Of a stretch of 9,708 bases of DNA, positions 1 through 6,343 are shown piece by piece. The translations under genes and the position numbers were made by a program. The stretch comes from JBDHZK01 sp039811865 (GTDB lineage Bacteria > Actinomycetota > Actinomycetes > Propionibacteriales > Propionibacteriaceae), in the NCBI GenBank assembly GCA_039811865.1, contig JBDHZK010000105.1, positions 1 to 9,708 on the forward strand, given 5' to 3'. A model generated the notes under the pieces. It was not told the DNA's origin. It saw nothing but the letters and a program-made list of their open reading frames with translations, and did not search any database. Every line of letters begins with the position of its first letter. Position 1 is the stretch's first letter.

Positions 1-9
1 ACAAACCTC

Positions 10-963
10 CTAGCCCGACCGGATTCGCGCGCCTGCGGGGCGGGTCCGTTTCGGCGACTCGTAGCCGAGGCGTCCGGAGACCGCCCGGATCAAGACCACG
101 GCCCACATTCGGTAGGGCGCCCAGCGCTCGGCGAACCGCGCGTACTCGGCATCGGTCATGGGCTGCTGGATCTCATAGAGCTGGTGGACGAGGGCGCGGC
201 TGAGTTCCTCATCAAGCGGAAGCTCGTCCACGATGCCGCAGGCACGCAGCCAAATCAGCGAGGCGTAGAACGGGCCGATGCCAGGGAGCGTCCGGAGTTC
301 GGCCTGCGCGGCCTCCGACCCGAGCGCCCGTAGGTGGGCGACGCCGAGCCGCCCCTCCTGCGCGGCCCGGGCGATCGCCTGGAGCTTGGGGACTCGATCG
401 GCTGGTAGACCACCAACCTCGTCGACCCGCAGCAGTCTGCTCGGAGTGGGAAAGGCGTACACAGTGCGCCCCGCCAACTCGTAGGGGTCGCCGTGCTGCT
501 CGCTCAGCCGGGTCCGCACCGCTTTTCCCTGCGCTTGGCCTCGGCGCGCGCTGAGGATCCCCCAGGCGGCGGCCTCGTACGGCGACAAGAACAGCGGCGG
601 CCGAAGTCCTGGGGCGGCCGCTTGTAGGCGTCCGATCACGGCATCGCGCTCGCCGAGTTCGGCGAAGCCAACGCCGTCGACATCGACCGAGAGGATGCGA
701 GCCACCTGCGCGGTGACCACCTCCGCCGGCGACGTCGAACGGATGGTGAGCTCAAGCGCCTCTTCCCCCGGCTGGCGGATCTCCACCCCGGCGGTGGACT
801 CGTAGTCGCCGTCCACGCAGAAGGCCAGCCGACAGACCCCGTCGAAGACTTTCTCGGCCCGATAACCGAAGCCGAAGGTGGCGAACTCCCCCAGGGAGAA
901 TGCGCCGTTGGTTGGAATCGTGACCACCGCCGGGAGGGGCGCGTGGGGTGCGCTGTTCGTCAT
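10..963 (-). CDS. AlkA-like DNA-3-methyladenine glycosylase (HhH-GPD family)
   Basis: Predicted base-excision repair enzyme of 317 aa that would cut the N-glycosidic bond of alkylated bases such as 3-methyladenine. The helix-hairpin-helix shows as LPGIG at residues 226-230, followed by a hydrophobic helix. LPLDEEL at 248-254 matches the segment that carries the catalytic aspartate of AlkA (E. coli LPDDYL), so D251 is the likely catalytic residue. Residues 1-110 resemble the N-terminal lobe of AlkA-type enzymes, and the C-terminal WAPYRMWAVVLI (281-292) is typical of the family. No C-terminal iron-sulfur cysteine cluster is present, which argues against the MutY/Nth branch. The ATG at 961-963 has GAGGA about 8 bases upstream. 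The gene lies 92 bases behind arsR on the same strand, so read-through is possible, though a hairpin separates them. The family is clear; the exact substrate is inferred. Confidence 0.85.
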   Translation of the reverse strand: MTNSAPHAPLPAVVTIPTNGAFSLGEFATFGFGYRAEKVFDGVCRLAFCVDGDYESTAGVEIRQPGEEALELTIRSTSPAEVVTAQVARILSVDVDGVGFAELGERDAVIGRLQAAAPGLRPPLFLSPYEAAAWGILSARRGQAQGKAVRTRLSEQHGDPYELAGRTVYAFPTPSRLLRVDEVGGLPADRVPKLQAIARAAQEGRLGVAHLRALGSEAAQAELRTLPGIGPFYASLIWLRACGIVDELPLDEELSRALVHQLYEIQQPMTDAEYARFAERWAPYRMWAVVLIRAVSGRLGYESPKRTRPAGARIRSG

Positions 964-1052
964 GCCGAAATCCTCGCGCCCAGCTCCGACAGTTTCTGCG
1001 GAGGCCAGCCGGCGGTGGCGCCCAGGCGTTGACGCCGGCCCGAAGGCAACCC

Positions 1053-1084
1053 GTCCTAGGTCCGGCAGCAGCCACCCCTAGGAC
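1053..1084 (-). terminator. Hairpin over the 3' end of arsR, possible weak terminator
   Basis: GTCCTAGG (1053-1060) and CCTAGGAC (1077-1084) form a perfect 8-bp inverted repeat. The 16-base loop holds a further GGC/GCC pairing. It covers the last codons and the stop of arsR. There is no T-tract, so it would be an actinobacterial-style GC hairpin at best. It could reduce transcription from arsR into the glycosylase gene. Its function is inferred. Confidence 0.35.
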
Positions 1085-1451
1085 CTGGTTCGCTCGCTTC
1101 GCCTTCGACGCCGATCCAATCGGCCAGCTCGGTCAACGCCCGAACGGCTACCCGGCCCGCCTCGGTGACCCGGTAGTAGACCCAGGTTGCTCGGCGCTCG
1201 CAGTCGACCAGGCCGGCCTCGCGCAGGCGGCGCAAGTGGTGGGACACCGTCGGCTGGGAGACGCCCAGGTCGGGAAGGTCACATACGCACACGCGCTGGG
1301 TCGCCGCAGACAAGTGGGCCAGGATCCGCACCCGGACAGGGTCGGCCATCGCCCTGAGGACGGCCGCGACTCGCGAAGCGTCCGACGCCCCCAGGGCGGC
1401 GACGGCACGCGCCTGCGCAGCGTCCATGGCCAGCGGCGGTGAAGTTCTCAC
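1056..1451 (-). CDS. arsR: ArsR-family arsenic-responsive transcriptional repressor
   Basis: Winged-helix ArsR/SmtB repressor that would leave its operator on binding As(III). From a GTG start at 1451 it is 131 aa. The family signature is complete: an MADPVRVRIL-type helix, CVCDL (C55, C57) before the recognition region, then VSQPTVSHHLRRLREAGLV (about 64-82) as helix-turn-helix, and TWVYYRV as the wing. The third cysteine of the E. coli CxCxxC sensor is replaced; other cysteines are C84 and a C-terminal pair C128/C129. Start choice is uncertain: GTG 1451 would be nearly leaderless from the promoter described here, ATG 1427 gives 123 aa, ATG 1460 gives 134 aa, and none has a good Shine-Dalgarno. 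A reading frame stays open further upstream but would run into arsM and is not credible. Divergent from arsM, which it probably represses along with itself. Confidence 0.88.
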   Translation of the reverse strand: MRTSPPLAMDAAQARAVAALGASDASRVAAVLRAMADPVRVRILAHLSAATQRVCVCDLPDLGVSQPTVSHHLRRLREAGLVDCERRATWVYYRVTEAGRVAVRALTELADWIGVEGEASEPGPRGGCCRT

Positions 1452-1458
1452 AAGCAAC

Positions 1459-1487
1459 ATATTGACGAATGTCGAATCAGTCCGCAA
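1459..1487 (-). promoter_or_regulatory. Putative arsR promoter
   Basis: Read on the minus strand, TTGCGG (1487-1482) is followed after 17 bases by CAATAT (1464-1459), a sigma70-like pair. Transcription would start near 1452, almost at the GTG at 1451, which supports a leaderless arsR message. The -10 element lies inside operator-like site 1, as expected for autoregulation. The pair was matched by eye and has not been tested. Confidence 0.45.
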
Positions 1488-1490
1488 GAT
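1462..1490 (+). promoter_or_regulatory. Putative arsM promoter
   Basis: TTGACG (1462-1467) and CAAGAT (1485-1490) are separated by 17 bases. The -35 is near consensus; the -10 keeps the important A at position 2 and T at position 6. The start of transcription would be about 1496-1498. It overlaps the arsR promoter on the opposite strand, so one bound repressor could block both. Confidence 0.5.
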
Positions 1491-1513
1491 GGCTGCATCG
1501 AAGTCCATCGATT
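1462..1513. promoter_or_regulatory. Two ArsR operator-like sites between arsR and arsM
   Basis: Site 1 (1462-1477) is TTGA-N6-TCGAAT and site 2 (1498-1513) is TCGA-N6-TCGATT. Both fit T(C/T)GA-N6-TCGA(A/T)T, and site 2 contains a perfect inverted repeat ATCGA-N6-TCGAT (1497-1512). The sites are 36 bases apart. Site 1 covers the arsM -35 and the arsR -10; site 2 covers the expected arsM transcription start. ArsR proteins are known to bind short AT-containing inverted repeats at this kind of position. Binding here is inferred. Confidence 0.55.
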
Positions 1514-1514
1514 C

Positions 1515-1520
1515 AAGGAG
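1515..1520 (+). promoter_or_regulatory. Ribosome binding site of arsM
   Basis: AAGGAG sits 6 bases before the ATG at 1527, a near-perfect Shine-Dalgarno that fixes the arsM start. It lies directly after operator-like site 2. Confidence 0.8.
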
Positions 1521-1526
1521 CACCCC

Positions 1527-2285
1527 ATGCTGGAGATCACTGACCTGCGCGAACTGGTCCGCGAGCGCTACGCCGCCGCGGCGCAATCCCTCACCACCCA
1601 GTCCGGCTCATGCTGCGGCCGCGACGCCGAACTCCCCGGAGACGATGTCTTCGGTGCGGTCCTTTACGCCAGCTCCGACGCCACGGGCGCGGGTGAAGCG
1701 CTCGACGCGTCCCTAGGCTGCGGCGTACCGACCGCAGTCGCCGACCTACACGAGGGCGAGACGGTGCTCGACCTGGGATCGGGTGCAGGAGCGGACGTCC
1801 TCATCTCGGCCGGACGGGTCGGCCCGTCAGGCCGCGTGATCGGGCTGGACATGACCTCGGAGATGCTCGAACTCGCCCGCCGCAACGCCGCTGCGGCCGG
1901 CGCCGACAACGTCGAGTTCATCCAGGGCTATCTGGAGGAGATCCCACTCCCCGACGCCAGCGTCGACGTGGTCATCTCCAACTGCGTAATCAATCTCGCG
2001 GCGGACAAGACTGTCGTCCTCGCCGAAGCGGCCCGGGTAACCCGAGGCGGCGGTCGCTTCGCGGTATCAGACGTGATCGCCGACGCCGACATGGACGAGA
2101 CCACCCGGAACGACCTTGCCGCGCACACCGGCTGCATCGCCGGGGCGCTCACCGAAGAGGAGTACCTGCAGGCCCTGAGCGCGGCGGGCTGGACGCAAGT
2201 CGAGATTCGCCCGACCCATCGCGTCCACGAGCACGCCCAAGCGGCGATCATCCGGGCCGTCAGAGCTGAGTGGACCGCTGAATAG
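1527..2285 (+). CDS. arsM: Arsenite S-adenosylmethionine methyltransferase ArsM
   Basis: Cytosolic class I methyltransferase of 252 aa that would transfer methyl groups from SAM to As(III), giving methylated and finally volatile arsenicals. SAM motif I is VLDLGSGAGADV (80-91) and the acidic residue after strand 2 is in GLDMTSEML (106-114). The arsenic-binding cysteines of the family are all found: C65 in LGCGVP, C153 in SNCVINL and C203 in TGCIAGAL, matching the conserved triad of algal and bacterial ArsM. The N-terminal pair C29/C30 may play the role of the fourth conserved cysteine. The length is slightly below that of the longest members, which carry a fuller C-terminal domain. It diverges from arsR and is probably derepressed by arsenite. 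No efflux or reductase gene is seen nearby, so methylation may act alone here or with genes elsewhere. Confidence 0.93.
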   Translation: MLEITDLRELVRERYAAAAQSLTTQSGSCCGRDAELPGDDVFGAVLYASSDATGAGEALDASLGCGVPTAVADLHEGETVLDLGSGAGADVLISAGRVGPSGRVIGLDMTSEMLELARRNAAAAGADNVEFIQGYLEEIPLPDASVDVVISNCVINLAADKTVVLAEAARVTRGGGRFAVSDVIADADMDETTRNDLAAHTGCIAGALTEEEYLQALSAAGWTQVEIRPTHRVHEHAQAAIIRAVRAEWTAE

Positions 2286-2376
2286 GTGGAAACGTGCGAC
2301 GGTTCGGCGCCAGCAACCCAACCAATGCCTTGTGCCACGCCCGCCTTGGCGAAGCGCCGCACAAAACCACCGACCG

Positions 2377-2395
2377 GAGGCTCCGCCGGAGCCTC
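2377..2395 (+). terminator. GC-rich hairpin, possible arsM terminator
   Basis: GAGGCTCCG (2377-2385) and CGGAGCCTC (2387-2395) are perfect complements around one base. In RNA this would fold as a 7-bp stem with a 5-base loop. It lies about 90 bases after the arsM stop and has no T-run, so intrinsic termination is plausible but not certain. Confidence 0.4.
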
Positions 2396-2548
2396 GAAGA
2401 CCCCAGCGCCAGCTAATCCCCATGGGTCGACGCAACCCCAAGCGCGCTTGACAGCCAACCCACAGAGAGGCCAAACGGGCCGCCCAGGCGCCGCCACTTA
2501 ACTTGCCCACAAGGCCGGAAGAGCAGCGCGACGCTCAACGAGACGTGG

Positions 2549-2577
2549 TTGCAAACCGGGCTACCTGCAAGTAACTT
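2549..2577 (+). promoter_or_regulatory. Putative promoter of the GT2/GtrA gene with operator-like palindrome
   Basis: TTGCAA (2549-2554) and TAACTT (2572-2577) are 17 bases apart and fit a sigma70-like promoter, with a start near 2584. Between and overlapping them, TACCTGCAAGTA (2562-2573) is a palindrome with 10 of 12 positions symmetrical around TGCA. Its place in the spacer and on the -10 is where a repressor, for example of the TetR type, would bind. No regulator gene is adjacent, so the identity of any binder is unknown. Confidence 0.4.
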
Positions 2578-2587
2578 TGATTCCGTA

Positions 2588-2625
2588 GCTGGCGGGCGGG
2601 ACTTCCCCCGGACCCGTCCGCCAGC
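2588..2625 (+). promoter_or_regulatory. Strong hairpin in the leader of the GT2/GtrA mRNA
   Basis: GCTGGCGGGCGGG (2588-2600) pairs with CCCGTCCGCCAGC (2613-2625) over 13 bp, with a single G-U pair, around a 12-base loop. If transcription starts near 2584, the hairpin is almost at the 5' end of the message and ends 6 bases before the Shine-Dalgarno GAAAGG (2632-2637). No T-run follows, so it is not a typical terminator. It may stabilise the message or be a protein-binding or control element. It matches no riboswitch class that I recognise. Confidence 0.5.
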
Positions 2626-2645
2626 ACAATCGAAAGGCCCCTGCG

Positions 2646-3866
2646 ATGACCAACGCAGCGCTCGCGCCCCTTTCTGCCAACACCAAGACCGCAGTCGTCG
2701 ACGTCGTCATTCCCGTCTACAACGAAGAGGTCGACCTCGCGCGTTCGGTCGTCCGGCTACGCGACTTCCTCGACGCCGAGTTCCCCTATTCGTTCGTGAT
2801 CACAATCGCCGACAACGCGTCCACCGACTCCACTTGGACGATCTCCGAAGGCCTTGCCCGTCAGGACGAACGCATCCGCGCCGTCCACCTGGACGCCAAG
2901 GGCCGTGGCCGGGCGCTGAAGCAGACCTGGCTGGCATCGGCCGCCGATGTCGTCGCCTACATGGACGTCGACCTGTCCACCGACCTGCGGGCGCTGCTGC
3001 CGCTGATCGCGCCCCTGATCTCGGGACACTCCGACCTCGCCATCGGCACCCGGCTCGCCCGCGGCTCGCGCGTCGTCCGCGGGCCCAAGCGGGAGTTCAT
3101 CTCCCGCTGCTACAACCTGATCCTGCGTTCGACCCTACGGGTGTCCTTCTCCGACGCCCAGTGTGGCTTCAAGGCCATCCGATCGGACGCCGCCGCCCGG
3201 CTGCTGCCCTTGGTGGAGGACACCAACTGGTTCTTCGACACGGAGTTGTTGGTGCTGGCCCAGCGGGCGGGGCTGCGCATCCACGAGGTCCCGGTCGACT
3301 GGGTCGACGACCCCGGCACCACCGTCAACATCGTCGCCACGGCGCGCGAAGACCTGCTCGGCGTCTGGCGCCTCCTGCGCGGCCTGACCAGCGGCCGCAT
3401 TCCGATCCAGCGCCTCCGCGCCGAGCTTCACGGCGAGGCGCCGGCCAGCGTCCCCGGCGTGCCGAACGGCATGTTCGCGCAAGTAGTCAGGTTCGCCACG
3501 GTGGGCGCGGCGAGCACGCTGGCCTACTTCGTCATCTACCTGCTGCTGCGTTTGGGCATCGGGGCTCAGGCGGCCAACCTGATCGCGTTGCTCGTGACAG
3601 CGGTCGGCAACACCGCCGCCAACCGGCGGCTGACCTTCGGTGTCACCGGGTCGAAGGACGTCCTCAAACACCACGTCGGGGGCCTCATCGCCTTCGCGAT
3701 CGCCCTCGGTTTGACCTCGGGTTCCCTGTGGGCCGTGCACGCCATCGACCCCGCGCCGTCCCGTGCGCTCGAACTAGCCGTCCTGGTGGTGGCCAACGCG
3801 GTCGCGACGGCGATCCGATTCGTCGCCCTGCGCGGCCTGATGCGCCCGGGCCCCACGCCGGCCTAG
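2646..3866 (+). CDS. Bifunctional GT2 glycosyltransferase / GtrA flippase-like protein
   Basis: A 406-aa protein joining two functions of lipid-linked sugar assembly. Residues 18-245 are a GT-A fold family 2 transferase of the dolichol-phosphate-hexose synthase type: VVDVVIPVYNEE (17-28) nucleotide-binding strand, IADNASTDST (54-63), the metal-binding DVDLS (107-111), QCGFKA (172-177), NWFFDTEL (194-201) and VPVDWVDDP (215-223). Residues about 278-398 form a GtrA-like membrane domain with four hydrophobic segments near 283-303, 308-325, 343-364 and 375-395. The transferase would make a polyprenyl-phosphate sugar on the cytoplasmic face, and the GtrA part would help flip it for envelope glycan decoration. 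GT2/GtrA fusions are common in actinomycetes. GAAAGG 8 bases before the ATG supports the start. The sugar and the acceptor glycan cannot be told. The stop codon interlocks with that of the convergent oxidoreductase gene. Confidence 0.9.
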   Translation: MTNAALAPLSANTKTAVVDVVIPVYNEEVDLARSVVRLRDFLDAEFPYSFVITIADNASTDSTWTISEGLARQDERIRAVHLDAKGRGRALKQTWLASAADVVAYMDVDLSTDLRALLPLIAPLISGHSDLAIGTRLARGSRVVRGPKREFISRCYNLILRSTLRVSFSDAQCGFKAIRSDAAARLLPLVEDTNWFFDTELLVLAQRAGLRIHEVPVDWVDDPGTTVNIVATAREDLLGVWRLLRGLTSGRIPIQRLRAELHGEAPASVPGVPNGMFAQVVRFATVGAASTLAYFVIYLLLRLGIGAQAANLIALLVTAVGNTAANRRLTFGVTGSKDVLKHHVGGLIAFAIALGLTSGSLWAVHAIDPAPSRALELAVLVVANAVATAIRFVALRGLMRPGPTPA

Positions 3867-6241
3867 CGCTCACCAAGCCTGGGCCCGTACACCGTCCAGA
3901 GTTCGCCAAGGAACAGCCGCCCGAACGACTCCAGTCCCTGCCGAGGGGCCGCGCCGACAGACCTGAACGTCGCTAGCTGCCGGACGAAGTCGGTGAGCTT
4001 GATCGAGATGATCCCAGCCGCCAGAACCTCGGCCGATTCGTCCTCGCCCGCGTGGTGTCCCTGAAGGATGCGCACGTACAAGGTGGTGGTGTCGCGGAGG
4101 ACGTCTAGCCCACCGTCGATGTCCTTGCGTCCGACCAGCGTCATCGGGTTGCCGGCGGGACCGCTGAACCAGAGCCGGTAGTCCATCGTCCGGTGCTGCT
4201 TGCGCGCCGCCGGCTGGAACAGGTTGAACCATCCAGCCTGCACCGGGAACCGTCCACCCAGGGCATCGCATTCGACAAACCCCGTTGCGGTGCCCTCATG
4301 GCCGGGTTCGGCGACGAAGCGCTCCACGTCGTCCGCCGTGATCGTCAACTCGAACATCAGGCGCGTCCGCTCCTGCCGGCCCCGCGCCCGGCCCCGGTGC
4401 GGGTCGCTCTCCCCCAGGCAGACATGGCCGCGCATCCACTCGGTGAAGCTGACGCTAGTCCAGCGCCGCGACGCCTCGGCCGGCTCGGCGTCGGGATCGA
4501 TCGCCGGCAACCGGGGACGGACGGGGTCGCGTACCAGGCGCGGCGCCGGGAAACCCGATACGACCTCTGGACGCCCCGGCTCTGCCAGCAGTGCGTCGCA
4601 CATCCGGTCGGAGTGGGCCGCGATCGTGAGCGCCGGGTTTCCGCCAACGGGCCCTGGGAAGACCGCCCCGTCGGAAAGGTACAACCCGGGCAGCCCGAAC
4701 ACCCGCCCGAACGAGTCGCAGACGCCCTCGGTGGCCGTCCGCCCCATCGGCGCACCGCCGAGCGGATGGACGGTGATCACCCGCTTGGCCTGCCACAGCG
4801 GGTTGTCGACGAAGCGGCCGCCGAACTCGCGCGAGATCGCCACCATGGTCTGGCGGAGCTGGGCGAAATAGTCACGGCTGGTGCTGGTGTACCAGTTGAC
4901 CATCAACCTCCCGTGGTGCAGCGAGACCACGCCATCGGCGATGTCGCGGCCCATCCCCAGCAGCGGCAGTAGCGCCCGCGACCCGTCCCCTGGGCCGAGG
5001 GCCATGGCGAGCTCGTCGGAGATCCGCGTGTCGCCGCTGTCGCGCAGGACGTCCCACAGCGTGTCGGCCACCGCTGCCCCGACCGCGGCCAGCCGCGTGG
5101 ACCACCTCGCGGCCTCGCCCATCCACAGGTATGCGACCGGTACGCCGGCGTCCTCGACGACGTGGCCGCGCGCGCCGTACCGGCCACCGTCGACGTCGTC
5201 ACGCACGGTGATCGCGGTCGTGATCACCGGCCCCTTGTCGGCGTGCAGGCCGAGGGGACGACCGTCCGGGTGCGTCGCGTCGAACACGAACCCAAGGACG
5301 TCGCCGTTGCCACTGAACCTGGTCCCCAGCGCGGGGCTGAGCGTCGGCAGAGCCGAGCGATTGCGCAGCAACAGCCGGGTCGTCCCCAGGGCACCCGCGC
5401 CCAGGATCAGCCGCTCGCAACGGATGCTCCGCAGCACGGCCTCGGGGTGGTCCGGGGTGACGGCGGAGTAGTCCGCGTAGCGCACCTCCCAGTCGCCGCC
5501 CGGCAGCGACCTGATCCCCTTCACGCCCGCGTCGGTGCGCAGGTCTGCGCCCTGATCCGCCGCCGCCGAGAGATAGGTGTGGTCGAGAGTGTTCTTGGCA
5601 CCGTCGTTGCAGCCCAGGCAGCACTCGCCGCAGCCCCGGCAAGACACCCTGGGCGATCGGTGCAGATTGCCGTAGGGCGCAATGGGCAGCGGTACCCGAG
5701 GGGACGGCGGCTGCCCGACAGCGCCGAACGAGATCGCCAGCGGTGGCCGGTCGACGTGCAAACCCAGCCGTGCCCCCGCCTGCTCCATGGCCAGGGTCTT
5801 GGGCGTGTCCGAATACGGATAGGGCACCGGGGCGAGCATCGCCTCGACCCGGTCGTAGTGCGGATCGAGGTCGGCCCGCGTCACCGGCCAGTGCTCGTAG
5901 CCGCCGCCAGGCAGCGGCGACTCGCGGACGAACCACTTCTCGGGCTTGCGCATCAACACGTTTGCATAGATCAGCGAGCCGCCACCCAGCCCCGCCGAAA
6001 CCAGGCCGAGGAAGCCCGGGAACGCCCAGGCGTCGTAGAGGCCGCGCATCCCCTTGCCCGGGTCCCAGAAGTTTCGCGACACCTCGTACGGCGCCCGCGC
6101 GAAGCTTCCCGGCGGATATCGCCGTCCGCGCTCGAGCAGGACGACCGACCGTCCCGCCTCCGCCAGCCGATACGCCGCGACCGAACCGCCGAACCCCGAG
6201 CCGACGACGACCGCGTCCACCCTCTCGACCATGCCGGTCAC
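3863..6241 (-). CDS. GMC-family FAD oxidoreductase, ChoD/cholesterol-oxidase-like, with extra C-terminal domain
   Basis: Flavoprotein of 792 aa in the glucose-methanol-choline family, likely oxidising a sterol or other hydrophobic alcohol. The FAD Rossmann motif GSGFGG is at 14-19 and the second FAD-contact stretch GLGGGSLIYANV at 84-95. The likely catalytic histidine is H492 in VHPLGGAPMG and the partner asparagine N535 in GGNPALTIAAH, as in GMC cholesterol oxidases. A cysteine-rich motif C201, C204, C207, C208, C211 before AKNTLDHTYL is characteristic of the ChoD-like subgroup. The GMC core ends near 555. Residues about 595-792 form an extra, probably beta-rich domain (from SFTEWMRGHVCLGE) not needed for the oxidase fold. 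The GTG start at 6241 is preferred because AGGAGG (6253-6248) lies 6 bases before it; the internal ATG at 6232 is too far. No signal peptide is seen. It lies 102 bases downstream of the DUF4031-HD gene on the same strand. Substrate is uncertain. Confidence 0.87.
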   Translation of the reverse strand: MTGMVERVDAVVVGSGFGGSVAAYRLAEAGRSVVLLERGRRYPPGSFARAPYEVSRNFWDPGKGMRGLYDAWAFPGFLGLVSAGLGGGSLIYANVLMRKPEKWFVRESPLPGGGYEHWPVTRADLDPHYDRVEAMLAPVPYPYSDTPKTLAMEQAGARLGLHVDRPPLAISFGAVGQPPSPRVPLPIAPYGNLHRSPRVSCRGCGECCLGCNDGAKNTLDHTYLSAAADQGADLRTDAGVKGIRSLPGGDWEVRYADYSAVTPDHPEAVLRSIRCERLILGAGALGTTRLLLRNRSALPTLSPALGTRFSGNGDVLGFVFDATHPDGRPLGLHADKGPVITTAITVRDDVDGGRYGARGHVVEDAGVPVAYLWMGEAARWSTRLAAVGAAVADTLWDVLRDSGDTRISDELAMALGPGDGSRALLPLLGMGRDIADGVVSLHHGRLMVNWYTSTSRDYFAQLRQTMVAISREFGGRFVDNPLWQAKRVITVHPLGGAPMGRTATEGVCDSFGRVFGLPGLYLSDGAVFPGPVGGNPALTIAAHSDRMCDALLAEPGRPEVVSGFPAPRLVRDPVRPRLPAIDPDAEPAEASRRWTSVSFTEWMRGHVCLGESDPHRGRARGRQERTRLMFELTITADDVERFVAEPGHEGTATGFVECDALGGRFPVQAGWFNLFQPAARKQHRTMDYRLWFSGPAGNPMTLVGRKDIDGGLDVLRDTTTLYVRILQGHHAGEDESAEVLAAGIISIKLTDFVRQLATFRSVGAAPRQGLESFGRLFLGELWTVYGPRLGER

Positions 6242-6343
6242 GCCTGGCCTCCTTCGCCGAGGTGGTTCGTCATCGCCGCCGGCGGCCGATTCGCCGCACG
6301 TCCCGGATCGTAGGCGCGCCGCCGGGTCACCCGCGAGCCCCCA

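Larger units (their letters stand above)
2286..2645. other. Intergenic region between arsM and the GT2/GtrA gene
   Basis: About 360 bases with no convincing gene. Short open frames on both strands have proline-, arginine- or tryptophan-rich compositions, no good ribosome binding site and no recognisable motif. The left half holds a GC-rich hairpin (2377-2395) that may end the arsM transcript. The right half (2549-2645) looks like a promoter, an operator-like palindrome and a structured leader for the next gene. The part from about 2400 to 2545 shows nothing I can name. Confidence 0.6.

Noticed and set aside
1452..1586. N-terminal extension of arsR by up to 45 residues, overlapping the start of arsM
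   Set aside because: It would run through both predicted promoters and both operator-like sites, has no ArsR family match and no ribosome binding site.
2286..2501. Small plus-strand frame of 71 codons directly after arsM
   Set aside because: Rich in Pro, Thr and Ala with no domain, no Shine-Dalgarno and a hairpin inside it. Best read as non-coding.
1928..2510. Long open frames on the minus strand opposite the arsM 3' half and the following gap
   Set aside because: They are antisense to a clear ArsM gene, have Arg/Trp/Ser-rich composition, lack motifs and are expected in GC-rich DNA.
2549..3976. A 475-codon plus-strand frame overlapping the GT2/GtrA gene
   Set aside because: Its Arg/Pro-rich product is the frame-shifted shadow of the GT2/GtrA gene, whose motifs are all in the other frame.
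6275..6286. GCCGCCGGCGGC palindrome between the DUF4031-HD and oxidoreductase genes
   Set aside because: A simple GC-only palindrome, common by chance in this composition. I would not call it a terminator or operator.
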